Of a stretch of DNA of 64,000 nucleotides, positions 26,595-33,983 are shown in pieces. Below the pieces are notes generated by a model. The model was given only the letters and a program-made list of their open reading frames with translations. It was not told where the DNA came from and did no database searches. Positions within the stretch are counted from its first letter, which is position 1. Every line of letters begins with the position of its first letter. The DNA is from Tabrizicola sp. TH137 (GTDB lineage Bacteria > Pseudomonadota > Alphaproteobacteria > Rhodobacterales > Rhodobacteraceae), in assembly GCF_002855575.1 (NCBI RefSeq), contig NZ_PKRQ01000008.1:83317-147316 (forward strand). The letters are read 5' to 3'. The position numbers and the translations under genes are program-made.

Positions 26595-26608
26595 TTCCCC
26601 GCGGGGAA
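26595..26608. repeat. parS-like palindrome, copy 1
   Basis: TTCCCCGCGGGGAA, a perfect 14-bp palindrome in the gap between the recombinase and parB. It has the same core as copies 2-4 and is one base short of the 16-bp consensus on the left side. Confidence 0.6.
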
Positions 26609-26732
26609 AGGCGGGGATTCAAGGGGTTGGGCGAAAACGGCTGTACCGTATTCTGTGCCGCCTTTTGTGCCGCAAACTGTGGCCACGCAGCGAACGGTCG
26701 CAACGGGGGAAAAATGGCACGGGCAGGGGCGA

Positions 26733-26748
26733 TTTCCCCGCGGGGAAA
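26733..26748. repeat. parS-like palindrome, copy 2
   Basis: TTTCCCCGCGGGGAAA, a perfect 16-bp palindrome 20 bp after the parB stop. It is nested in a larger inverted repeat (GGGCAGGGG at 26721-26729, CCCCTGCCC at 26751-26759), so it could also form a hairpin at the end of the parAB transcript. Confidence 0.65.
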
Positions 26749-26768
26749 GCCCCCTGCCCTGCGCCGCG

Positions 26769-27845
26769 TCAGTCCAGCGCGGAGAAGAAGGCCTTGACCG
26801 CCGCCTCCAACTGCCGCCGGTCCAGCGTCGAGAAATCACGGTCGAGCCGCAGTTCCACCTTGCCAGCGGCGGCGGTGCATTTCACCTCACCCGCCGGGGT
26901 GGGCATCCGCAGCACGGTCTTGCCGCGCGGATCGGCCGCCCGGGCCACCGCGCCCGCAGCCGGTGGCGCGGCCTCGCCTTCGGCGAAGCGGCGCAGGATG
27001 GCGAGTTCCTCTTCCGCCGTGCGCCTGCCCTGCCCCAGCATCCGGGCCAGCGCGGTAACGGCGGCGGGTTCGCCCTCGATGCGGTTTGCCAGCGTCAGGC
27101 CAAGGGCGCGCGGGATCGACTCGGGATGTTCCAGGACCTTTTCCAGCGCCCGCATCAGGAAAGCGAAGCGGCGGACATAGCTGCGCTTTTGCGGGTTGGC
27201 CGTGGCGAAGAGGATATTCACCGCCTCGTCCAGATCGCGGCAGCCGGTTGCGTCATCCTCGGCATAGGCGCGGGCGAGGTTCGCCATTTCGGCGAAGCTG
27301 ATGTCCTTGCGGACCATGTTCTCATCCACCATGCGGCGATAGAGGCTGTCGAGCGTTTCGCCCCGCGCCATCAGGCCGGCCGGAATGCGGGCATAGGCCT
27401 GATCCCCGGTTTCGGCGAGAAGTTCGCGATAGGCCGACAGACGCCGCCAGCCCTGCACGAGTTCGTATTGCCCCTCGCCCACCTGCTCTACCCGGATCGG
27501 GTTGGAGAGGCCGACGGCGCGGATGGAGGCCTTGAGTTCGTCAAGTTCGGGGTCCACGCGTCGGGACCGGTCACGGATCAGCTTGCCCGCATGGACCTGA
27601 TCGACGGGGATCATGTCCACGACGAGACCCAGCTTCTTGAGCCGGACGAATTCATGCGCGAGGGCGTCATTCTCGGCGCGGATCTCGGCCTCGGCGGCCT
27701 GGCGCTGGCGCAGGGATTCGGCATTCTCGCCGATCGCGGTGGCCATGGGGCCGCGGCGCAGCCCATCGCCCATCGACTTCACTTCCAGTTCGGGACCATC
27801 CTCTTCGGGAAGGTCGATGTCGAACATGCGGCGTTTCTTGGTCAT
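26769..27845 (-). CDS. parB: ParB-type partition protein
   Basis: A 358-aa ParB/Spo0J-like protein. The N-terminal ParB/Srx domain (about residues 75-170) contains IPVDQVHAGKLIRDRSRR and the CTP-binding GxRR motif in GWRRLSAYREL. A helix-turn-helix region follows (DISFAEMANLARAYAED, about 200-260). The C-terminus (TLDRRQLEAAVKAFFSALD) is the probable dimerisation end. It binds centromere sites, loads and spreads, and works with ParA to segregate the replicon. Its start overlaps the parA stop by 4 bp. Palindromes at 26595, 26733, 28151 and 28835 are candidate binding sites. Confidence 0.9.
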   Translation of the reverse strand: MTKKRRMFDIDLPEEDGPELEVKSMGDGLRRGPMATAIGENAESLRQRQAAEAEIRAENDALAHEFVRLKKLGLVVDMIPVDQVHAGKLIRDRSRRVDPELDELKASIRAVGLSNPIRVEQVGEGQYELVQGWRRLSAYRELLAETGDQAYARIPAGLMARGETLDSLYRRMVDENMVRKDISFAEMANLARAYAEDDATGCRDLDEAVNILFATANPQKRSYVRRFAFLMRALEKVLEHPESIPRALGLTLANRIEGEPAAVTALARMLGQGRRTAEEELAILRRFAEGEAAPPAAGAVARAADPRGKTVLRMPTPAGEVKCTAAAGKVELRLDRDFSTLDRRQLEAAVKAFFSALD

Positions 27846-29149
27846 GCGCGTTCCTCCAGCCGATCCCAGGCGGCGCAGACATGGCCGCGGAATTCCTCAT
27901 ATGCCTTGTCGAAGGTTGTCCGCGCCCGGCGCCAGGTTTCGCGCGTCATGTCGCGGTAGTCTATTTCATAGATCGAGGCGAGGAAGCGCCCCGACTGTTC
28001 CACCGCCCGCGTGTGTTCGATGGGGTTCGCGGTGACGCGGTCGCCGAAGACCTTTTTGAAGGCGTCATACATGGCGCGATGCAGGTCGTTTCCGGGTTCA
28101 TAGCGGGTGAGGAGGAAGCGGATGTCGAGGAAGGCTTTCGGCAGGGGCATTTTCCCCGCGGGGAAATGACCTTCGAATCCGGCGGAGAGATCTTCCAGCG
28201 CCTCGGCCAACTGGCCGATGAAGGAGGTGGTGGAGTCATATTCCCAGTAGCCCGGCCCGGAGGGGATGTAGAGGACATCCGCCGCGAAGACCGCGTTCAT
28301 CGACTGATAGCCGATGGCGGGCGGGCAGTCGAAGATGATCATGTCATAGGCATCGTCGGGCAACTGGTCGAGCCAGCGCGAGACGGCGGCGAAGAAGGAC
28401 CAGTCGGGGTTCATGTGGCGATACTGGGCGGAGGCGAATTCCACGAAGGCCGCATTGGCGCAGGAGGGGACGAGGTCGATGGTGGGCCAGCAGGTCGGCT
28501 TGATGAAATCGGTGGCGCGCAGATCGCCGAGGCCCATGTCGGTGATGGAGGCGGGGAGCTTGCGGCGGGGCAGGGCGGTGCCGCTTTCGGCGCCCTGGGC
28601 GGCGCGGTTCATCCGCTCCGTCTCGCGCACGAGATCGCGGGCCATGATGCCCCAGACGGTATGTTCCTCGTTCACGTCCGACAGGCCCATGGAATGGCTG
28701 AGCGTGGCTTGCGGGTCGAAATCCACGCAGAGGACGCGGTATCCGTCGAGCGCGGCGGCATGGGCGAAGTGGAGCGCGACGGTGGACTTGCCCGCGCCGC
28801 CCTTGAAATTGGCGACGGCGACGCGGATGGCGCGTTTCCCCGCGGGGCGGTGCGGGGTCATCGGCTTGCGGTTGACCTTCATCCTGCGGCGCATCTCGTT
28901 GATCTCGTCGAGGGAGAACCAGCGCTGGCGGCCATCCTCCTCCACCTCGCCATCGGGGAGGGAGGGATCGGTCGCGAGGCGGCCGCGGAAGGTGGACTGG
29001 TTGACCTTGAGGATGAGTTCCGAAACTTCCCAGGAGGAGAAGCGGCGGAGCGTCTTTTCCATCTGCGGGGAGAAGGTCTGCTTGCGGATCCAGCCCTGCA
29101 TCTTGAGCGAGGTGTCGCGCAGCTCCTGAAGGTCGCGATGGGTGAACAT
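27842..29149 (-). CDS. parA: ParA-type partition ATPase
   Basis: A 435-aa ParA/RepA-type ATPase of the large plasmid class, with an N-terminal DNA-binding extension (residues 1-105) and an ATPase domain: deviant Walker A KGGAGKST (116-123), VLCVDFDPQATLSHSMG (Walker A-prime) and MIIFDCPPAIGYQSM (Walker B). ATP-dependent binding to the nucleoid moves ParB-bound plasmid copies apart, and the N-terminal part usually represses the parAB promoter. The ATG at 29149 follows GAGG; the much longer open frame runs through the control region and was rejected. Two parS-like palindromes lie within the gene and each encodes PAGK (residues about 102-105 and 330-333). Confidence 0.9.
   Translation of the reverse strand: MFTHRDLQELRDTSLKMQGWIRKQTFSPQMEKTLRRFSSWEVSELILKVNQSTFRGRLATDPSLPDGEVEEDGRQRWFSLDEINEMRRRMKVNRKPMTPHRPAGKRAIRVAVANFKGGAGKSTVALHFAHAAALDGYRVLCVDFDPQATLSHSMGLSDVNEEHTVWGIMARDLVRETERMNRAAQGAESGTALPRRKLPASITDMGLGDLRATDFIKPTCWPTIDLVPSCANAAFVEFASAQYRHMNPDWSFFAAVSRWLDQLPDDAYDMIIFDCPPAIGYQSMNAVFAADVLYIPSGPGYWEYDSTTSFIGQLAEALEDLSAGFEGHFPAGKMPLPKAFLDIRFLLTRYEPGNDLHRAMYDAFKKVFGDRVTANPIEHTRAVEQSGRFLASIYEIDYRDMTRETWRRARTTFDKAYEEFRGHVCAAWDRLEERA
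28151..28166. repeat. parS-like palindrome, copy 3 (inside parA)
   Basis: TTTCCCCGCGGGGAAA, perfect 16-bp palindrome identical to copy 2, within parA, where it encodes FPAGK. Retention of the same 16 bases in coding sequence argues for selection at the DNA level. Confidence 0.65.
28835..28850. repeat. parS-like palindrome, copy 4 (inside parA, degenerate)
   Basis: TTTCCCCGCGGGGCGG, matching the consensus on the left and core but not the last three bases; it encodes RPAGK just before the ParA Walker A motif. Confidence 0.5.
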
Positions 29150-29622
29150 GATCGCCTCATTGTTAATTCCTGCCGTTCGCGAAATTACGTTGAATTTGCG
29201 TTCCGCGCAAACGTGATTATCCTGATTTGGTGGATTTGCGTCCGAAGGGGTGGGCAGCGGGGAAAACCCAGGCAGGACAGGCCGGAGCGGGGGGTGACCG
29301 ATTCGGGAAAGGATGCGGGGGCGTGCTGTGTTTCCTACCCCATCTTGGGGGGACAGGTTGGACGCCCCACTGCCGATTGGGGGGACATTGTTGCCGGATA
29401 GGGTGACATTCAGCCCGTCCCCCATTACCATTTGAACCGGATTCTCAGAGTCGGTGGATCGGGGCAGATGGCGGGTGGCGCGCTTTTGCTTGACAGAATC
29501 GGGAAACAGGACGCAAATCAGCCCACAGTCCGAAAGAACACCGGAAAACGGGTTGCGGACCGGGCAGGAATGGCAAGACGGCAACCGGGGCGGATGATCC
29601 CGGCGATACAGGAGCAACGGGG
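29150..29622. other. Control region between parA and rep; probable replication origin
   Basis: No convincing gene lies in these 473 bp between the divergent parA and rep genes. Near parA are TTCGCGAA (29176-29183) and the inverted repeat TTTGCG/CGCAAA (29195-29211), possible ParA operators. In the middle are the G-rich repeats at 29345-29387. Nearer rep the sequence alternates short AT-rich and GC-rich stretches. Divergent rep/parAB layouts in this plasmid group have the origin close to or inside this interval, hence the origin inference. I see no perfect DnaA box. Confidence 0.5.
29345..29387. repeat. Pair of iteron-like G-rich direct repeats
   Basis: TTGGGGGGACA occurs at 29345-29355 and 29377-29387, 32 bp apart (about three helical turns). 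Each is preceded by CCCCA, which can pair with TGGGG, so each also forms an inverted repeat. A degenerate copy in opposite orientation (GTCCCCCATT) is at 29417. Candidate binding sites for the initiator encoded downstream. Confidence 0.45.
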
Positions 29623-30315
29623 ATGCAGATCGTCCGGCCTGTCGGCAGACAGGCGGCCTCACGCAAATACGATCTGATCACGGCGCTTGGCGTTCATGCC
29701 TGCCGGGGAGACAAGCATTTCCAGCGGCTGGTCCTGCGGTTCATCACGATGGTTGTGGCGCGCTACAACTGGCAGAATGACGAGCTTTCCATAGGGCAGA
29801 AGGACCTGGCGGCGCTGTGGTCGGTGGATGAGCGGACGGTGAAGCGCGAGATGGCCAAGCTGCGGGCGCTGGGATGGCTGGTGCAGAAGCGGGCGGCGGT
29901 GCGGGGGCGGGTGGCGATCCACGGGATTGATATCACTGCTATCCTGCTGAGCACACGCGAGGCCTGGGAGGCGGTGGGGCCGGATTTCGTGGAGCGGATG
30001 GCAGGGCCGCGGCCCGCGGCGGAGATGCCGGCGCCGAATGTGGTGGCCTTTCCGGGGACGGCGGCGACGGTGCTGCCGGAGGGGGATGCGCTTTGGGACC
30101 GGGTGCAGGCGCGGCTGGCGGGGGAGGACCCTGCGGCCTTCAACATGTGGTTCCGGCAATTGGCGCAGGTGGGGCTGGCGGGCGGGTGCCTGGACCTGGT
30201 GGCGCCGTCGCGGTTCCATGCGGCCTATGTGACGACGCATCACCTGATCCGTCTTCTGGCCGCCGTGCGGCGCGAGGATGGCGGGGTGCGGATGGTGAAG
30301 GTGGGGGCGGAGTAG
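29623..30315 (+). CDS. DnaA-like plasmid replication initiator
   Basis: A 230-aa protein. Residues about 15-115 look like a winged-helix replication initiator domain (KYDLITALGVHACRGDKHF, IGQKDLAALWSVDERTVKRE, MAKLRALGWLVQKRAAV). The last 75 residues (WDRVQARLAGEDPAAFNMWF, LDLVAPSRFHAAYVTTHHL) resemble domain I of chromosomal DnaA (W..V...L....F..W, then L.APN.F...WV...Y). No AAA+ ATPase motif or DnaA domain IV is present. DnaA-like replicases are one of the described plasmid replication types in Rhodobacterales; assignment here is by eye. The ATG at 29623 follows AGGAG. Divergent from parAB. Confidence 0.72.
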   Translation: MQIVRPVGRQAASRKYDLITALGVHACRGDKHFQRLVLRFITMVVARYNWQNDELSIGQKDLAALWSVDERTVKREMAKLRALGWLVQKRAAVRGRVAIHGIDITAILLSTREAWEAVGPDFVERMAGPRPAAEMPAPNVVAFPGTAATVLPEGDALWDRVQARLAGEDPAAFNMWFRQLAQVGLAGGCLDLVAPSRFHAAYVTTHHLIRLLAAVRREDGGVRMVKVGAE

Positions 30316-30339
30316 GATTCTGTTGCCAGATGGCGCCCG

Positions 30340-30363
30340 GCTGATACTATACAGTTGTTCAGC
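30340..30363. promoter_or_regulatory. Possible promoter and operator of the methylamine-type operon
   Basis: GCTGA (30340-30344) and TCAGC (30359-30363) form an inverted repeat around TACTATACAG, which includes a plausible -10 element (TACTAT). It is 24 bp before the first gene of the operon and could be a target of the TetR-type regulator encoded at its end. Confidence 0.3.
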
Positions 30364-30387
30364 AAGGAATCGGCATCGGAGGCCCCC

Positions 30388-32463
30388 ATGCCCCGCGACC
30401 CCCGTTTCGACCTTCTTTTCCAGCCGGTGAAGATCGGGCCGAAGGTGGCCCGCAACCGGTTCTTTCAGGTTCCCCATGCCTCGGGCATGACCAATGCCGC
30501 GCCGCATGTGCGGGCGGCCTTCCGCGAGATGAAGGCGGAAGGGGGATGGGCGGTGGTATCGACCGGGGCCTGTTCCATCCATCCGAGTTCGGATGACAGC
30601 CCCTTTCCCTGCGCGACGCTGTGGGATGAGGCGGATCTGCGGTCGCATATGCTGATGACCGAGGCGGCGCATCGGCAGGGGGCGCTGGCGGCGATCGAGC
30701 TTTGGCATGGCGGGGCGGCGGCGGTGAACCGGACGACGCGGCACGCGGCCCTGTCGCCTTCGGGCGTGCCGTGGATGGCGACGCATGTGGGGTTCATGTC
30801 TTCGGCCCGGCCGAAGGTGATGGATGCGCAGGATATCCGCGACCTGATCCGCTGGCATGCCGAGGCGGCGGTGATGGCCGAGCGGGCGGGGTTCGACATC
30901 CTCTATGTCTATGCGGGGATGGGCTATCTGCCCTATCAGTTCCTGCTGTCGGATTACAACCGGCGGACGGATGACTATGGCGGGTCGGTCCGCAATCGCG
31001 TGCGGCTGGTGGAGCAGTTGATTGACGCGGTGCGCGAGGCGACGGGCGGGCGCTGTGCGGTGGCGCTGCGCATGTCGATGCAGGAATTGCGGGGGCGGCC
31101 GTCGGAGGTGGCACCCAGCGAGGCGCATGAGGTGATCGGCCATCTGAAGGATGCGCCCGACCTGTTCGATGTGAAGATGGACTATTCCGCCACCGATTGC
31201 GCAGCGAGCCGCTACACGGCGGAGGGCAGCCATGAGCCTGTCGTCGATTTCCTGAAGACGATCACCGACAAGCCGGTGGTGGGGGTGGGGCGGTTCACCA
31301 GCCCCGATACGATGGTGTCGATGGTGAAGCGGGGTGTGCTGGACCTGATCGGGGGCGCGCGGCCGTCGATTGCCGATCCGTTCCTGCCGAAGAAGATCGA
31401 AGAGGGGCGGGTGGAGGACATCCGCGAATGCATCGGCTGCAATCTGTGCATTTCAAGCTGGCATGACGGGGTCTGGGTGCGCTGCACGCAGAACCCGACG
31501 GCGGGCGAGGAATGGCGGCGCGGCTGGCATCCCGAGATCGTGCGGAAGGATGGCAAGGGCCAGGTTCTGGTGGTGGGCGGGGGGCCTGCGGGGCTTGAGG
31601 CGGCGCTGACGCTGGCGCGGCGGGGGCATGACGTGGCGCTGGCCGATGCGGCGCGGGAGTTCGGCGGGCGGCTGCGCTGGGAAAGCCGGTTGCCGGGGCT
31701 GAACCAGTGGCACCGCGTGGTGGATTACCGGATGGGGCAGTTGCAGAAGCTGCCGAATGTGTCGCTTTACCCGGAAAGCACACTGTCAGCGGCGGATGTG
31801 CGGGAATTCGGGGCGGATCATGTGGTGATCGCCACCGGCGCGCGCTGGTTGCCGCATCTGTGCGGGGCGAATGAGCTGCCTTCGGTGCCGCTGGAGGCGC
31901 CGCGCGTTTACACGCCCGACGATATCGCCGCAGGTGTGGTGCCGGAGGGGCCGGTCGCGGTGTTCGACTATGACAATTACTACCTTGGGTCCGCGATTGC
32001 CGAGCAACTGGCGGGGCAGGGGAGGGCGGTGACTTACATCACCACGGCGGGCGCGGCGGCGGCCTGGGGATTCATGACGAATGAACAGCCTTTGGTGCAT
32101 CAGTCCTTTGCGAAGAAGGGCATCGCTTTGCGGACGCTGGAGGTGGTGACGGGGTTTGATGGCGAGACCCTGCGGCTGGCGCAGATCTTCAGCGGCGAGG
32201 CACGGGACATCGCGGTGCGGTCTCTGGTGATCGTGGGCTATCGGCAGGCGGGCAGCGCGCTGCATGAGGCGCTGGCCGGGACGATGCCGCGCGAGAGGCT
32301 GCATCTGACGGGGGATGCGCTGGCGCCGGGGGCCATCGTCCATGCCGTCTATCAGGGGCACAAGACGGCGCGGGAATTGGGGCTTTCGGCGGCGCAGGTG
32401 ATGCCGCGCCGGGATGCGCCCTTTGCGCCGAGGGATTTCCAGATGCCGGAGGCGGCGGAATGA
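30388..32463 (+). CDS. Trimethylamine-dehydrogenase-like iron-sulfur flavoprotein (OYE family)
   Basis: A 691-aa protein colinear with trimethylamine/dimethylamine dehydrogenase. It has an N-terminal FMN TIM barrel (FDLLFQPVKIGPKVARNRFF, IELWHGGAAAVNRT, ARPSIADPFLPKK), a 4Fe-4S site CIGCNLC...C (about residues 350-370, CxxCxxC-x11-C), then ADP and FAD/NAD-like domains (VLVVGGGPAGLEAALTLARR). AGEEWRRGWHPE is a hallmark of this subfamily. Relatives oxidatively N-demethylate methylated amines, dimethylglycine or N-methylproline. By manual alignment to remembered TMADH, the flavin-linking Cys (VPHC) is Ala (VPHASG), so FMN is probably non-covalent, and some substrate-cage residues differ. First gene of the operon; overlaps the methyltransferase gene by 4 bp. 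Confidence 0.87.
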   Translation: MPRDPRFDLLFQPVKIGPKVARNRFFQVPHASGMTNAAPHVRAAFREMKAEGGWAVVSTGACSIHPSSDDSPFPCATLWDEADLRSHMLMTEAAHRQGALAAIELWHGGAAAVNRTTRHAALSPSGVPWMATHVGFMSSARPKVMDAQDIRDLIRWHAEAAVMAERAGFDILYVYAGMGYLPYQFLLSDYNRRTDDYGGSVRNRVRLVEQLIDAVREATGGRCAVALRMSMQELRGRPSEVAPSEAHEVIGHLKDAPDLFDVKMDYSATDCAASRYTAEGSHEPVVDFLKTITDKPVVGVGRFTSPDTMVSMVKRGVLDLIGGARPSIADPFLPKKIEEGRVEDIRECIGCNLCISSWHDGVWVRCTQNPTAGEEWRRGWHPEIVRKDGKGQVLVVGGGPAGLEAALTLARRGHDVALADAAREFGGRLRWESRLPGLNQWHRVVDYRMGQLQKLPNVSLYPESTLSAADVREFGADHVVIATGARWLPHLCGANELPSVPLEAPRVYTPDDIAAGVVPEGPVAVFDYDNYYLGSAIAEQLAGQGRAVTYITTAGAAAAWGFMTNEQPLVHQSFAKKGIALRTLEVVTGFDGETLRLAQIFSGEARDIAVRSLVIVGYRQAGSALHEALAGTMPRERLHLTGDALAPGAIVHAVYQGHKTARELGLSAAQVMPRRDAPFAPRDFQMPEAAE

Positions 32464-33983
32464 CACGGGTCGAGGGGCGCAGACGGCAGGCCGGCCGCCC
32501 CTCGGGCGGGGTGCCGCAGCGGCCCTTCGGGCAGGTGGAGCGGTGTATCGACTGGGTCCGAGTGATTTCCGACGATCAGGTGGCTGCGATCCATGCGGCG
32601 GCGCTGGATGTTCTGGCGCGGCAAGGGATGCGCGTGCTGCATCCGGCGGCGCGGGATCTTTATGCGCAGGCCGGGGCAAGGGTGGAGGGGGAGACGGTCC
32701 GCCTTGATCCGGCACTGGTGGCGGAAGGCTTGGCGACCGTGCCATCGGCCTTTGTGCTGGAGGCACGAAACCCGTTGAAATCCCTGAAGATCGGGGGGGC
32801 GCATTGCGTTTACGCCTCGGTCGGGGGGCCAGCCTATGTGATGTGCAACGACAAGGGGCGGCGGGACGGGACCTATGCCGAGATGTGCGATTTCCTGCGG
32901 CTGGTGCAGGGGTTGAATGTCCTCCATCAGGAGGGCGGCTGTCCGTTCGAGCCTTTGGACCTGCCCGCGAACACGCGGCATCTGGACATCTATCACGCGC
33001 AGATCCGGCATCTGGACAAAAGCTGGCAGACCCAGACGCTGGGCCATGCGCGGACGATGGACGGGATCGAGATGGCGGCGATCATGCTGGGGACCACGGC
33101 GGAGGGGCTGCGCGAGCGGCCGGTTCTGCTGGGGATCATCAACACCAATTCGCCGCTGCAACTGGATGTGCCGATGGCCGAGGGCCTGATCGCGATGGCG
33201 GCGCATGGGCAGGTGAATGTGATCACGCCCTTCACGCTGGCCGGTGCCATGGCGCCGGTGACGCTGGCCGGCGCGCTGGTGTTGCAGCATGCCGAGGCGA
33301 TGGCGGGGATCGTGCTGACGCAGATCGTGCGGCCGGGCGTGCCGGTGATGTATGGCGGGTTCACGTCGAATGTGGACATGCGGTCTGGCGCGCCCGCCTT
33401 TGGCACGCCGGAATATGCCAAGGCGGCGCAGGCGAGCGGGCAATTGGCGCGGCATATCGGGGTGCCGTTCCGGTCTTCCAACGTGACGGCGGCGAATGCG
33501 GTGGATGCGCAGGCGGCCTATGAATCGCAGATGGCGCTGTGGGGGGCGTTGACCGGGGGGGCGCATCTTCTGGAGCACGCGGCGGGCTGGCTGCATGGCG
33601 GGCTGACGGCGAGTTTCGAGAAGCTGATCCTTGATGCCGAGATGTTGCAGATGATGGATGCCTGGTTCGAGCCGCTGGCGACGACCGAGGCCGATCTGGC
33701 GCTGGAGGCCATTCTGGAGGCGGGCGCTGGCGGGCATTTCTTTGGCACGGCGCATACGATGGAGCGCTATGAGCGGGCGTTTCACGCGCCGATGGTATCG
33801 AACTGGGACAATTACCCGACATGGATGCAGCGCGGCGGGATCGACGCGGCGCAGCGGGCGAATACGGTCTGGAAAGAGCTTTTGGCGCAGGCCGAGGATC
33901 CACCCCTTGATGCCGCAGTGGACGAGGCGCTGAGCGCCTATGTCGCGCGGCGCAAGGCCGAAGGCGGGGCACCGATGAACTGA
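32460..33983 (+). CDS. MttB-family methylamine/betaine methyltransferase, non-pyrrolysine type
   Basis: A 507-aa protein of the trimethylamine methyltransferase (MttB) superfamily, a TIM barrel. Recognisable parts are IHAAALDVLARQGMRVLHPA at the start, HCVYASVGGPAYV, GGCPFEPLDLPANTRHLDIY, MPGV-like RPGVPVMYGGFTSNVDMRSG, and EKLILDAEMLQMMDAWF near the end. No in-frame amber codon occurs, so it belongs to the non-Pyl clade, whose characterised members demethylate quaternary amines (for example glycine betaine, proline betaine, carnitine) and pass the methyl to a corrinoid protein. No corrinoid protein gene lies nearby. Coupled by overlap with both neighbours. Substrate unknown. Confidence 0.86.
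   Translation: MTRVEGRRRQAGRPSGGVPQRPFGQVERCIDWVRVISDDQVAAIHAAALDVLARQGMRVLHPAARDLYAQAGARVEGETVRLDPALVAEGLATVPSAFVLEARNPLKSLKIGGAHCVYASVGGPAYVMCNDKGRRDGTYAEMCDFLRLVQGLNVLHQEGGCPFEPLDLPANTRHLDIYHAQIRHLDKSWQTQTLGHARTMDGIEMAAIMLGTTAEGLRERPVLLGIINTNSPLQLDVPMAEGLIAMAAHGQVNVITPFTLAGAMAPVTLAGALVLQHAEAMAGIVLTQIVRPGVPVMYGGFTSNVDMRSGAPAFGTPEYAKAAQASGQLARHIGVPFRSSNVTAANAVDAQAAYESQMALWGALTGGAHLLEHAAGWLHGGLTASFEKLILDAEMLQMMDAWFEPLATTEADLALEAILEAGAGGHFFGTAHTMERYERAFHAPMVSNWDNYPTWMQRGGIDAAQRANTVWKELLAQAEDPPLDAAVDEALSAYVARRKAEGGAPMN

Noticed and set aside
26721..26759. Simple rho-independent terminator of parAB
   Set aside because: No T-run follows on the parAB strand, and the central palindrome recurs elsewhere, including inside parA, so a protein-binding site is the better explanation, though hairpin formation is possible.
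29150..29662. N-terminal extension of ParA to 606 residues
   Set aside because: The extension runs through the control region and into rep, has no protein-like composition, and a good ATG with GAGG is present at 29149.
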